A program made the position numbers and the translations under genes. From Novosphingobium sp. UBA6272 (lineage in GTDB: Bacteria > Pseudomonadota > Alphaproteobacteria > Sphingomonadales > Sphingomonadaceae): a stretch of DNA of 64,000 nucleotides. Location of the stretch: positions 1 to 64,000 of the forward strand of contig NZ_DJUW01000001.1 in NCBI RefSeq assembly GCF_002440635.1, written 5' to 3'. Below are positions 16,281-26,720 of the stretch, one piece after another. Numbering within the stretch: the stretch's first letter is position 1; every line of letters begins with the position of its first letter. The notes below the pieces were generated by a model that worked only from the letters and a program-made list of their open reading frames with translations, had not been told where the DNA came from and made no database searches.

Positions 16281-16754
16281 ATGCAGCGCGAACTGGTTGA
16301 ACGCGAATTGACCGAGGCCGGACCGAGCTCACACCCGCCCACCAGGGGCCGGCGGTCGGTTACGGTTAATTTGGCCGAGAGCCCGCTGACCTGGCTCCAC
16401 GCCCGCGGCCACCTGAGCGACCGGCAGTTCGCCGCCGGGGAATGCCTGCGCCGCGATTTCGAACGCGCCCAGATCGCCCCCGGAATCACAATGCGCTGGG
16501 ACCCGGTCCGGGTTCAGGGCGGGGCGGGGGAGCAGGGGCTTCATGCCAGCGAACGCCAACTCGCCGCGCGCCAGCGGTTTGATGGGGCGATCGGCGCTGC
16601 CGGCCCTGGCTTGTCGGACATCCTGTGGCATGTGGTCTGTGCGGGCGAAGGCTTGCCCGATGCAGAACGGGCGCTGGCCTGGCCGGTGCGCAGCGGCAAG
16701 CTGGTACTGAAGCTGGCGCTTGATCGAGTCGCGGCATTCTACCGGATCGCCTGA
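16281..16754 (+). CDS. DUF6456-type protein, possible GTA-activator relative
   Basis: A 157-residue protein matching the DUF6456 pattern: an N-terminal SPLTWLHARGHLSDRQFAAG segment, ECLRRDFERAQIAPGITMRWDP, a central variable part, then GPGLSDILWHVVCAGEGL and the C-terminal block ALAWPVRSGKLVLKLALDR. The last block looks like a DNA-binding helix-turn-helix. From memory, related sequences occur in GafA-type activators of gene transfer agents, but I cannot verify this here. Start chosen at the ATG at 16281. The gene is divergent from the XRE regulator and shares its operator-like promoter. Confidence 0.7.
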   Translation: MQRELVERELTEAGPSSHPPTRGRRSVTVNLAESPLTWLHARGHLSDRQFAAGECLRRDFERAQIAPGITMRWDPVRVQGGAGEQGLHASERQLAARQRFDGAIGAAGPGLSDILWHVVCAGEGLPDAERALAWPVRSGKLVLKLALDRVAAFYRIA

Positions 16755-16851
16755 CGCTGGTCGAAGCGGCGGAACCGCTGGTCGAACGGCTTGCCTTCCG
16801 CTTCATTCCGGCTCCACTATGCCCCCGACTGGACAACACCGGGAGTATAGC

Positions 16852-18666
16852 ATGGACCGCAGGCATTTCCTCGCATCGAGCGGCCTTGCCGCGCTGGCCT
16901 TTGCGGCCGACCCGCTGTTCGCCAAGGGCAAGGCTGCTGGCGGCGATCAGCGGCTGCATGTGTTGCTCGACGGGATATACCAGGATGGCATTGCCCGTTC
17001 GCCCGAATTTGCCACCTCGCTGGGCGTCGACAAGGGCAAGCTGGCGCACCTACGCGGTGAACTCAGCCCGGCCACCGCCGCCGAGCGCCGCGCCGATCTG
17101 GGCCGCAACCAGCGCTGGCTGGCCCGGGTCAAGGCGATCTCCGCCGCCGGCCTGAGCGAGGCCGGCAAGCGTCACCGCGCCCTGGCGATCTATCAGCTGG
17201 AGCAGCGCACCATTGCGGCGACCCGGTTCGATATCGGCTCGGTCCAGCGGCCCTATCCGATCTTCCAGCAGGGCGGGGCCTATTTCGAGATTCCCGATTT
17301 CCTGACCTCGCAGCACCCGGTTGGCGATGCCGCCGATGGCGAGGCCTACCTTTCGCGGCTTTCGGCCTTCGCCCGGGTGCTTGACGAAGATAGCGCCGAA
17401 CAGCGGATCCAGGCCGCGCGGGGCTTTGCCGCTCCGGGCTGGTCGATCGACCTGACGCTGGGCCAGATGGCCAAGCTGCGCGGTCAGCCTGCCGCTGACA
17501 GCACGATGGCGCGCTATCTGGGCGAACAGGCCAAGGCCAAGGGGCTGACCGGCGACTGGCAGGGCCGCGCCGCCCGGATCATCGAAACCGCGATCTATCC
17601 GGCGCTGGACCGCCAGATTGCGCTGATGACCCAGCTGCGCCGCACCACCAAGGCCGGCGACGGTGCCTGGCGGCTCAATCGCGGCGATGAAATCTATGCC
17701 GCCGCACTGGCCCAGGCCACGACCACAGCCATGACCCCGGACGAAGTGCACCAGGCCGGGCTCGAACAGGTGGCTGACATTTCGGCGAAGCTCGACGTGA
17801 TACTGAAGGATGCGGGGCTGACCCAAGGCAGTGTCGGTGCGCGCCTGACCGAACTCAACAAGCGACCCGAACAGCTTTATCCGAATACCGACGAAGGCCG
17901 CAAAGCCCTGATTGACAGCCTCAACGCCGGAGTGGCCGACATGTGGGGACGGCTGCCCAGGGCCTTTGCCGAAGTGCCGCGCCAGCCGCTCGAGATCCGC
18001 CGGGTTCCGGTCGAGATTCAGGACGGCGCCTCGAACGGATACTACAACCGCGCGTCGCTCGATGGTTCGCGCCCGGCGATCTACTGGATCAACCTCAAGG
18101 ACAACGGTGACTGGCCGAAATACTCGCTGCCCGCGCTGACCTATCACGAAGGCACGCCCGGGCATCACCTGCAGGGCTCCTACGCGCAGCTCTCAGGCGA
18201 ATTGCCGATGCTGCTGCGCAACATGTTCATCTCCGCCTATGGCGAAGGCTGGGCGCTTTATGCCGAGCAGCTGGCCGACGAACTCGGAGCCTACAAAGGC
18301 ATCGAGCGCGCGGGCTATCTGCAGAGCTTCCTGTTCCGGGCTGCGCGGCTGGTGGTCGATACCGGGATCCATCACAAGCGCTGGAGCCGCGAGCAGGCGA
18401 CCGACTACATGGTCGCCACCACCGGTTTCGCCCGCCCGCGCAGTCAGCGCGAGGTTGAACGCTATTGTACCCAGATGGGCCAGGCCTGTTCCTACAAGAT
18501 CGGCCACATGGCCTGGGTCAAGCAGCGCGAAAAGGCCGAAGTCGCGCTTGGCGCCAAGTTCAGCCTGCCGTGGTTCCACGAAGTGCTGAAGGACGGGGTG
18601 ATGCCGCTGTCGATGCTCGATGCGCGGATCGACGAACGGGTGCGGGAGCGGCTGGCGAGGGGGTGA
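16852..18666 (+). CDS. Tat-exported DUF885 family metallopeptidase-like protein
   Basis: A 604-residue DUF885 protein. The N-terminus carries a twin-arginine signal (MDRRHFLASSGLAALAFA), so it should be folded and exported to the periplasm. The long helical body ends in the family zinc-site signature TYHEGTPGHHLQGSY (HEGxPGHH) followed by YGEGWALYAEQLADE. These proteins resemble M3/M32-like zinc peptidases, but substrates are mostly unknown. The ATG at 16852 is chosen because it gives the Tat signal. It follows the DUF6456-type gene by about 100 bases in the same direction. Confidence 0.9.
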   Translation: MDRRHFLASSGLAALAFAADPLFAKGKAAGGDQRLHVLLDGIYQDGIARSPEFATSLGVDKGKLAHLRGELSPATAAERRADLGRNQRWLARVKAISAAGLSEAGKRHRALAIYQLEQRTIAATRFDIGSVQRPYPIFQQGGAYFEIPDFLTSQHPVGDAADGEAYLSRLSAFARVLDEDSAEQRIQAARGFAAPGWSIDLTLGQMAKLRGQPAADSTMARYLGEQAKAKGLTGDWQGRAARIIETAIYPALDRQIALMTQLRRTTKAGDGAWRLNRGDEIYAAALAQATTTAMTPDEVHQAGLEQVADISAKLDVILKDAGLTQGSVGARLTELNKRPEQLYPNTDEGRKALIDSLNAGVADMWGRLPRAFAEVPRQPLEIRRVPVEIQDGASNGYYNRASLDGSRPAIYWINLKDNGDWPKYSLPALTYHEGTPGHHLQGSYAQLSGELPMLLRNMFISAYGEGWALYAEQLADELGAYKGIERAGYLQSFLFRAARLVVDTGIHHKRWSREQATDYMVATTGFARPRSQREVERYCTQMGQACSYKIGHMAWVKQREKAEVALGAKFSLPWFHEVLKDGVMPLSMLDARIDERVRERLARG

Positions 18667-18744
18667 TTTGGCGTTCTCCGATCATTTCGAGCCCTGCACG
18701 AAATCATCACTTCAATTGAGTTAGCCACCGGGTAAGACTTCGGA

Positions 18745-19136
18745 ATGACTTACGCTCGCTCAACCAGCAAGCTGCGAGGTTGTGTGGTCTCTATTGCCAT
18801 AATGGCGATGGCAATCGCAATTCTTTGGAGCTTTGCGGTAGGCTATCTGCCGATGCAGCCATTTGACTCAGGTAAATGGAAGGCCGTCAAATCATCTAGC
18901 GATCACTCGAGATTGCGGATGGTTGAGCCATTTCTGCTTACCCACCGAATCAACGGAGTACCCAAGCAAGAGATCGTCGATTTGCTCGGCCCAGGTGACG
19001 AAACAAGCTACTTCAATGACTGGGATGCAGTTTATTGGCTCGGTCCAGAGCGATCATTTTTTAGTCTGGATTCGGAATGGCTTGTCATTCGGTTCGGACC
19101 AGATGGCAAAGTGATCGATCATCGCATTGTAAGAGA

Positions 19137-19140
<4 letters not shown>
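18745..19140 (+). CDS. hypothetical membrane-anchored protein
   Basis: A 131-residue protein with one N-terminal membrane segment or uncleaved signal (VVSIAIMAMAIAILWSFAVG) and a small soluble domain. The C-terminal part, ending with WLVIRFGPDGKVIDHRIVRD, recalls the beta-rich SmpA/BamE-like fold (a start such as INGVPKQEIVDLLGPGDET is also of that kind), but this is only resemblance. The gene is AT-richer than its neighbours and its stop overlaps the 3' end of the convergent ABC-F gene. Function unknown. Confidence 0.65.
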
Positions 19141-21071
<1,931 letters not shown>

Positions 21072-21126
21072 CTAGGGGGGCTGAGGCGCGTTGACAAGGC
21101 GCAGTTCCCGCCCGAAAGCGGCAGCC

Positions 21127-21969
21127 ATGCGCACAGTCTGGCTCAATGGCGAATTCATTCCTGAAACCGAGGCGAAGCTGCCGATCTTCGATCGGGCGCT
21201 GCTGTTCGGGCAGGGGGTCTATGAAGTGTCCCCGGTGCTCGATGGGCATTTCTGCAACTGGCCCCACCACGCCGCCCGGCTCGAGCGGAGCAAGGTCAGC
21301 ACCCGGATCACCGACGATACCGATTGGCCGGCGGTGCTGGCCGAACTGATCGCACGCAATAGCCTGACCGAAGGCCGGGTCTATCTGCAGATCACCGGCG
21401 GCGCACCAGCCGACCGTGATTTTCTGTCGCCCGTGGGCGGCACTGAGCCCAATCGCTTTGCTTTCACCCAGGAGGCCGCACTGGTCGACAATCCGGTCGC
21501 CAGCCGGGGCATCCGGGTGATGCTCCGTCCCGAAGGCCGCTGGGCGATCCGCTCGGCCAAGACCACGCAGCTGCTTTACGCGGTGCTGGCCAAGGAAGCG
21601 GCCCGCGATGCCGGGGTCGATGATGCCTGGTTCGTCGAGGACGGGCTGGTGACCGAGCAGACCAGCGCCAATGCCCACATCATCGATGCCCGGGGTGTGC
21701 TGGTTTCGCATCCGGTGGACCATGGGGTGCTGCCCGGAGTGACCCGGATCTGCACGCTGGAGATCGCGCGCGCAATGGGGCTGACGGTAGAGGAACGGCC
21801 GTTCACTCCGGAAGAACTGTTCGCGGCGCGCGAAGCGTTCGTTTCCGCCGCCGGATCGCTGGTCCTTCCGGTGGTCGAGGTCGACGGCAAGCCGATCGGC
21901 AATGGCGGGCCGGGGACTATAACCGCCGAGATTCGCAGCCGCTACATAGCCTTGCTGCGCGCTGGATAG
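21127..21969 (+). CDS. dat: D-amino-acid transaminase (class IV aminotransferase)
   Basis: A 280-residue class IV PLP aminotransferase. It begins VWLNGEFIPETEAKLPIFDRALLFG, has QGVYEVSPVLDGHFCNWPHH, the likely Schiff-base lysine in IRSAKTTQLLYAVLA, and the phosphate-binding EDGLVTEQTSANAHI. The short length and the FCNWPHH segment fit D-alanine transaminase better than the branched-chain enzyme, but the two cannot be separated with certainty. D-alanine transaminases make D-amino acids for peptidoglycan. The ATG at 21127 gives the family start; upstream lies the divergent ABC-F gene. Confidence 0.85.
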   Translation: MRTVWLNGEFIPETEAKLPIFDRALLFGQGVYEVSPVLDGHFCNWPHHAARLERSKVSTRITDDTDWPAVLAELIARNSLTEGRVYLQITGGAPADRDFLSPVGGTEPNRFAFTQEAALVDNPVASRGIRVMLRPEGRWAIRSAKTTQLLYAVLAKEAARDAGVDDAWFVEDGLVTEQTSANAHIIDARGVLVSHPVDHGVLPGVTRICTLEIARAMGLTVEERPFTPEELFAAREAFVSAAGSLVLPVVEVDGKPIGNGGPGTITAEIRSRYIALLRAG

Positions 21970-22016
21970 GCCATTCACACGATGTTCAAGGCTGCAGCGA
22001 TAGTGCCCATCCGGTC

Positions 22017-22316
22017 ATGAAAAAGCTCCTCCTTATCTCTCTTTTTGCGGCGCTGGTCTTTCCGGCGGTTCCGGTTCTGGCGGGCGGCACGGGCGATGCC
22101 CAGGAAAAGGCCCGCAAGGACCTACGCGCCGGCTCGGTCCGGCCGCTCCGCGATATCGAGCAGAAAGTGCTGCCTTCGATGAAGGGCGCGCAATACCTGG
22201 GTCCGGAATATGATCCGGTGGCTCAGGCCTATCGCCTCAAGTTCATCCGCGATGGCCGGGTGATCTTTATCGATGTCGATGCCCGTTCGGGCGAGGTCAT
22301 CCGCAAACTGCAATAG
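22017..22316 (+). CDS. PepSY domain periplasmic protein
   Basis: A 99-residue secreted protein: signal peptide MKKLLLISLFAALVFPAVPVLA and a PepSY-like domain (ARKDLRAGSVRPLRDIEQKV, GPEYDPVAQAYRLKFIRDGRVIFIDVDARSGEVIRK). Small PepSY proteins often sit with PhoPQ-like two-component genes and may inhibit peptidases or serve as accessory sensors. Here it lies 77 bases before the response regulator gene on the same strand, so it is probably part of that operon. Function is inferred from family and context. Confidence 0.85.
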   Translation: MKKLLLISLFAALVFPAVPVLAGGTGDAQEKARKDLRAGSVRPLRDIEQKVLPSMKGAQYLGPEYDPVAQAYRLKFIRDGRVIFIDVDARSGEVIRKLQ

Positions 22317-22393
22317 ACTGGGCAATCGCGCGGCTTGCTTGACCTCCATGGCCTTTCGCCCCATTTGAACTGCAAGAATTTTGGGGAACCCCT

Positions 22394-23071
22394 ATGCGCA
22401 TCCTGATCGTCGAGGACGAACCGACCCTCGGCAAACAATTGAAATCCACGCTTGAAGCCAATGGCTATGCTGTCGATCTTTCGACCGACGGCGAAGATGG
22501 CCACTTCATGGGTTCGACCGAGGAATACGACGCGGTGATCCTCGACCTCGGCCTGCCCGAGATCGACGGACTGACCGTGCTGGGCATGTGGCGCAAGGAA
22601 GGCCGCAAGTTCCCGGTGCTGGTGCTGACCGCGCGCGACAGCTGGTCCGACAAGGTTGCCGGCCTGGATGCCGGGGCCGACGATTACCTGGCCAAGCCGT
22701 TCCAGACCGAAGAGCTGATCGCCCGCCTGCGCGCGCTGATCCGCCGCGCTTCGGGCAACACCAGCAGCGAACTGACCGCTGGTGACGTCCGCCTCGATAC
22801 CCGCTCGGGCCGGGTCACGCTTGATGGCGAGCCGGTCAAGCTGACGGCGCAGGAATACAAGCTGTTGTCCTACCTGCTCCACCACAAGGGCAAGGTGGTC
22901 AGCCGGACGGAGCTGATCGAGCACATCTACGACCAGGATTTCGACCGCGATTCGAACACGATCGAAGTGTTCGTCACTCGCATCCGCAAGAAGCTCGGCC
23001 CCGATGTGATCACCACGATCCGCGGGCTAGGCTACAGCCTTGACGACCCGGCCGGGCCGGGCCGCGGCTGA
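22394..23071 (+). CDS. OmpR/PhoP-type response regulator
   Basis: A 225-residue response regulator. The receiver begins MRILIVEDEPTLGKQLKSTL with the acidic pocket, the phosphoacceptor Asp in AVILDLGLPEIDG, the Thr in VLTARDSWSDKVAGL and the Lys in DDYLAKPFQTEEL. The C-terminal winged helix carries LTAQEYKLLSYLLHHKGKVV and the recognition segment SNTIEVFVTRIRKKLG. It is followed 21 bases later by its cognate sensor kinase, and the layout (small PepSY gene, regulator, kinase) resembles PhoPQ-type systems responding to envelope signals or cations. Confidence 0.95.
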   Translation: MRILIVEDEPTLGKQLKSTLEANGYAVDLSTDGEDGHFMGSTEEYDAVILDLGLPEIDGLTVLGMWRKEGRKFPVLVLTARDSWSDKVAGLDAGADDYLAKPFQTEELIARLRALIRRASGNTSSELTAGDVRLDTRSGRVTLDGEPVKLTAQEYKLLSYLLHHKGKVVSRTELIEHIYDQDFDRDSNTIEVFVTRIRKKLGPDVITTIRGLGYSLDDPAGPGRG

Positions 23072-23092
23072 GACTGACTACTTGGGCCGGCG

Positions 23093-24478
23093 GTGAGCGG
23101 CGACGTAACTCCTCCGGCGCAGGCATCCGGCATTCCGCATACCGGTTCGCTCTCGCGCCGGATGATGCTGATCGCCACCGCGTGGATCGGCGTGCTGCTG
23201 CTCGGCGGCGGCATCGCGCTCGATCGGACGCTGACCGGCGTGGTCACGCGCAACTTCGATGCGCAGCTGTCCAATCTGCTCAACGGCATGATCGCTTCGG
23301 CCGAAGTGGGGATGGACGGGGATGTGATCCTCAACCGCCCGCTCGGCGACCAGCGCCTGCTGGAACCGAACAGCGGGCTTTACTGGCAGATCCGCGGGGC
23401 CGGCCGCGAGGATTTTGCCTCGCGCTCGTTGTGGGACCGCTCGCTCGATGTCCGCGCCGGCCATACCGATCATGATCCGCATCTCTATGTCAGCAAGCAG
23501 TACCCGGACGAACCCCTGCGGGTGATGGAACGCTCGGTAACCTTGCCGGGCAGCGATACCCTGTGGTGGTTCAGCGTTGCGGAAAAGCAGGGCAACCTGG
23601 ACGAGCAGGTCGGGCGGGTGCGGAGGATCCTGCTGCGCAGCTTTGCCGTGCTCGGACTGGGCCTGCTGGGCATGGCGATGCTGCAGACCTGGCTCGGCCT
23701 TGGTCCGCTGCGCGGGGTGCGGTTGGCGCTGCAGAAGATGCGCAATTCCGGGGCGAACCGGGTGACCGAGCCGCTCCCGCTCGAAGTCCAGCCGCTGGTT
23801 GAGGAACTCAACAGCCTGCTGGCCCATACCGAGCGCCAGGCCGAGGAAGCGCGGACCCATGCCGGCAATCTGGCCCACGCGCTCAAGACCCCGCTGACCG
23901 TGGTGATGAACGCTGCGACGGCCAAGGCACCGGACCTCGCCGATACCGTGATCCGCGAGGCGGCGGTAATGCGCCGTCAGGTCGATCACCATCTCGCCCG
24001 GGCCCGCGCAGTCGGCCGCCGCGCGGTCGGTCAGGCGCGTGCCAGCGTCGGCGAAAGCGTCGAAGCGGTGCTCCGCGCTGTAACCGTGCTCTACGAAAGG
24101 ACCCGCTTCGACCTTGATGGCAACCGCGAAGCCCGGGTCGCGATCGAGCGCCAGGACCTCGACGAAATCCTCGGCAACCTGATCGAGAACGCGGCCAAAT
24201 ACGGCGGTGGATCGGTGTTCGTCACGATTGACCCGACCAATGACGCGCGCTGGTGCGAAATCTGGGTCGAGGATGACGGCATGGGCATCCCCGAGGAAGA
24301 ACGCACCCGCATCTTCGATCGCGGCGCGCGGCTCGATACCGGCAAACCCGGAACCGGGCTGGGGCTGGCAATCGTTAGGGACGTGGCGGAGATTTATGGG
24401 GGGTCTGTCACGCTCGATGAGAGCGAAGATTTGGGCGGGCTGCTGGTGAAGCTGCGGCTGCCGCGGGCGCGGGCCTGA
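23093..24478 (+). CDS. sensor histidine kinase (PhoQ-like)
   Basis: A 461-residue membrane kinase starting at a GTG. It has a first membrane segment (MMLIATAWIGVLLLGGGI), a periplasmic sensor of about 130 residues, a second segment (LLRSFAVLGLGLLGMAMLQT), a HAMP-like linker, the phosphoacceptor in NLAHALKTPLTVVMNAA, the N-box LIENAAKYGGG and the G boxes VEDDGMGIPEEE and TGLGLAIVRDV. The HALKTP sequence, rather than HELRTP, is the PhoQ-subfamily type. It is encoded after the response regulator and shares its operon. Confidence 0.94.
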   Translation: MSGDVTPPAQASGIPHTGSLSRRMMLIATAWIGVLLLGGGIALDRTLTGVVTRNFDAQLSNLLNGMIASAEVGMDGDVILNRPLGDQRLLEPNSGLYWQIRGAGREDFASRSLWDRSLDVRAGHTDHDPHLYVSKQYPDEPLRVMERSVTLPGSDTLWWFSVAEKQGNLDEQVGRVRRILLRSFAVLGLGLLGMAMLQTWLGLGPLRGVRLALQKMRNSGANRVTEPLPLEVQPLVEELNSLLAHTERQAEEARTHAGNLAHALKTPLTVVMNAATAKAPDLADTVIREAAVMRRQVDHHLARARAVGRRAVGQARASVGESVEAVLRAVTVLYERTRFDLDGNREARVAIERQDLDEILGNLIENAAKYGGGSVFVTIDPTNDARWCEIWVEDDGMGIPEEERTRIFDRGARLDTGKPGTGLGLAIVRDVAEIYGGSVTLDESEDLGGLLVKLRLPRARA

Positions 24479-24485
24479 TCGAAGT

Positions 24486-25160
24486 TCACTTGTCGGTGTT
24501 GGGTTCCGCGACATCGCCGATCCACTGCAATGTTCCAAGTGGAGGCAGCCGGGCCATTCGCTTCGCGAGGCTGATCATCTCGGCCTTCGAATTGATCGCG
24601 CAGTATTCGGTCTGCCAGACATCCATTGGAGGGCCACGCCGCACCGACTTTCTTGGGCACTGGCGCTGCAAGACGATGAATGACTTCACCACGCCGTCGG
24701 ATGGTTCCCTGGCCAGCAGTGCATAGGTGCTTCCGGGAAGATGTCCCGATTGGAGCACCCACAACTCCAACGGTTGCCCGTTTACCCGCGTCTGATCGAT
24801 CTTGACGAAATACGCGTACTTGAAGTCCGATTCTTCCAGATCACTGCGCTCTGATGCCGAGCGCTCGATCGCGGCACAGTGGAACACGCCGTAGTTGGTC
24901 AATCGAAGCCAACGCGTTTCATTGTCGCTAAAGGTAAGGCTCCAATCCCCGAAGGCCACGCGTGAAGTGCAACCGAATTCGTAAGAATCGCCCATGCCGG
25001 AGCTGAACCCGCGTGGCCAGATCGCCTCAAAATCCGATCCCCACAGCGGAACATCGGCGTGCAGAAATGCATCGTACAGTTCTGGCGGGTTCGTATCTTC
25101 GGCTGCCAGCACTGAGCTGCAAAATACACCGAACCCGACCAGCCAGGTTGCAACTCTCAT
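24486..25160 (-). CDS. hypothetical secreted protein
   Basis: A 224-residue protein with a signal peptide (ATWLVGFGVFCSSVLAAED). The mature part has four or more cysteines (FGCTSRVAFGDW, VFHCAAIERS, RQCPRKSV, TEYCAINSK), which suggests disulphides in the periplasm. I do not recognise a family. Codon use is less GC-rich than neighbours, and the gene lies between the sensor kinase and chorismate mutase genes. Its start overlaps the chorismate mutase stop by four bases (ATGA), which suggests coupled translation. Confidence 0.75.
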   Translation of the reverse strand: MRVATWLVGFGVFCSSVLAAEDTNPPELYDAFLHADVPLWGSDFEAIWPRGFSSGMGDSYEFGCTSRVAFGDWSLTFSDNETRWLRLTNYGVFHCAAIERSASERSDLEESDFKYAYFVKIDQTRVNGQPLELWVLQSGHLPGSTYALLAREPSDGVVKSFIVLQRQCPRKSVRRGPPMDVWQTEYCAINSKAEMISLAKRMARLPPLGTLQWIGDVAEPNTDK

Positions 25161-25468
25161 CCTGCCGCCGCCTGCTCATGGTGGCGGATCACTTCCTCGA
25201 TGATGAAGCGCAGAAACTTCTCGGAGAATTCCGGGTCGAGCTGCGCGTCCTCGGCCAGTTTGCGGAGCCGGGCGATCTGGCGCTCTTCGCGGCCGGGATC
25301 GCTGGCAGGCAGGGCCTTCTCCGCCTTGTAGGCGCCGACCGCCTTGGTGATGCGGAAGCGTTCGGCCAGGATGTGGATCAGCGCGGCGTCGATATTGTCG
25401 ATCGAGGCGCGGTATCCGGCAAGGACGGGATCGGGCTGGTTCTGGGACATGATTGGCTCCGCTAGCAT
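25157..25468 (-). CDS. chorismate mutase (AroQ class)
   Basis: A 103-residue all-helical chorismate mutase, converting chorismate to prephenate for phenylalanine and tyrosine synthesis. Family signatures are YRASIDNIDAALIHILAERF (the N-terminal Arg and the RFxIT element), GAYKAEKALPASDPGREERQ (Lys and Arg in the active site) and FLRFIIEEVIRHHE. The ATG six codons in (MSQNQPDPVLAGYRAS) may be the real start. It is encoded upstream of the unknown secreted protein gene, which starts at its stop codon. Confidence 0.93.
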   Translation of the reverse strand: MLAEPIMSQNQPDPVLAGYRASIDNIDAALIHILAERFRITKAVGAYKAEKALPASDPGREERQIARLRKLAEDAQLDPEFSEKFLRFIIEEVIRHHEQAAAG

Positions 25469-25540
25469 GCATTTTTGGGCATTGCCATTGTCCGCTTTGC
25501 ACTTGCCAAGCGCGGCCCGTGCCGCCTAGGGCTGCGGGTG

Positions 25541-26557
25541 ATGAGCGCCGACGTCATTCCCCTGCGCCCCCGCGAAAGCGCGCCCTCGCTGGGGCCGATG
25601 ATGGCGCTGACCGCGCAGGGCATGAATGCGGTCAACCAGGTCATCCTCGAACGGATGCAGAGCGAGATACCGCTGATCCCCGCACTGGCCGGACACCTGA
25701 TCGCCGGCGGTGGCAAGCGGATGCGGCCGATGCTGACGCTCGCCGGTGCCGCGCTGTGCGACTATTCCGGCACCCGCCACCACAAGCTGGCCGCTGCGGT
25801 GGAGTTCATCCATACCGCCACCCTGCTGCATGACGACGTGGTCGACGGCAGTGAGATGCGCCGCGGCAAGGCGGCGGCCAACCTGATCTTCGGCAATCCC
25901 GCAACCGTGCTGGTCGGCGACTTCCTGTTCACCCGCAGCTTTGAGCTGATGGTTGAGGACGGAAGTCTGAAAGTGCTCAAGATCCTGTCCGGTGCCAGCT
26001 CGGTGATTTCGGAGGGCGAGGTCGACCAGCTCACCGCCGCGCGCCAGATCGAAACCAGCGAAGACCGCTATCTCAACATCATCGGCGCCAAGACCGCTGC
26101 CCTGTTCGCCGCCGCCACCCGGATCGCCGCTGTGGTTGCGGAGAAGGGCGAGACCGAAGAGCGCGCGCTCGACGATTACGGCCGCAACCTCGGCATCGCG
26201 TTCCAGCTTGTCGATGATGCGATGGACTACGATTCCGACAGCGCCGAAATGGGCAAGGGCCGCGGCGACGACTTCCGCGAAGGCAAGATGACCCTGCCGG
26301 TGATCCTCGCCTATGCTCGCGGCACTGCTGAAGAGCGCGAATTCTGGAAGGCCGCGATCCAGGGCCACCGCACTTCGGACGAAGACCTGGCCCATGCGAT
26401 CGAACTGATCGCACGGCACGATGCCGTCAACGAAACCCGCGAGCGCGCACGCCACTTCGCCCAGCGCGCGATCAACGCGATTGCGGTGTTCCCGCCTTGT
26501 GAGGCCCGGGCAGCAATGACCGAAGCAGCCGAGTTCGCAGTCGCGCGGCGCAGCTGA
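25541..26557 (+). CDS. ispB: polyprenyl diphosphate synthase (octaprenyl type)
   Basis: A 338-residue all-trans prenyl transferase that makes the side chain of ubiquinone. It carries the first aspartate-rich motif LLHDDVVDGSEMRRG, the second QLVDDAMDYDSDSAEMGKG, the conserved AGGGKRMRPMLTLAG and ATVLVGDFLFTRSFEL. Chain length cannot be fixed by eye; sphingomonads normally make UQ-10, so a decaprenyl synthase is quite likely. The start is taken at the ATG at 25541; upstream lies the divergent chorismate mutase gene. Confidence 0.92.
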   Translation: MSADVIPLRPRESAPSLGPMMALTAQGMNAVNQVILERMQSEIPLIPALAGHLIAGGGKRMRPMLTLAGAALCDYSGTRHHKLAAAVEFIHTATLLHDDVVDGSEMRRGKAAANLIFGNPATVLVGDFLFTRSFELMVEDGSLKVLKILSGASSVISEGEVDQLTAARQIETSEDRYLNIIGAKTAALFAAATRIAAVVAEKGETEERALDDYGRNLGIAFQLVDDAMDYDSDSAEMGKGRGDDFREGKMTLPVILAYARGTAEEREFWKAAIQGHRTSDEDLAHAIELIARHDAVNETRERARHFAQRAINAIAVFPPCEARAAMTEAAEFAVARRS

Positions 26558-26682
26558 GGCGGTTCGCCTCCTTATCACCACAGTCTGGCGTCAGCCGCCT
26601 TGTCCAAGCGACGAGCCGTTGGTCATTTTCACCCCGTTTTAACCACGCCTGCCTGACAGTCCTTGTGCTTGGGGGCCCAACC

Positions 26683-26700
26683 TGACCTGTCAAAAGGTCA
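26683..26700. promoter_or_regulatory. inverted repeat upstream of sciP
   Basis: TGACCT-N6-AGGTCA lies about 20 bases before the sciP start, in the 5' leader or core promoter. It is a symmetric six-base-arm site of the size of a dimeric regulator operator. The regulator is unknown. Confidence 0.35.
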
Positions 26701-26720
26701 CTGTCACAAAGGGCCGTAAC

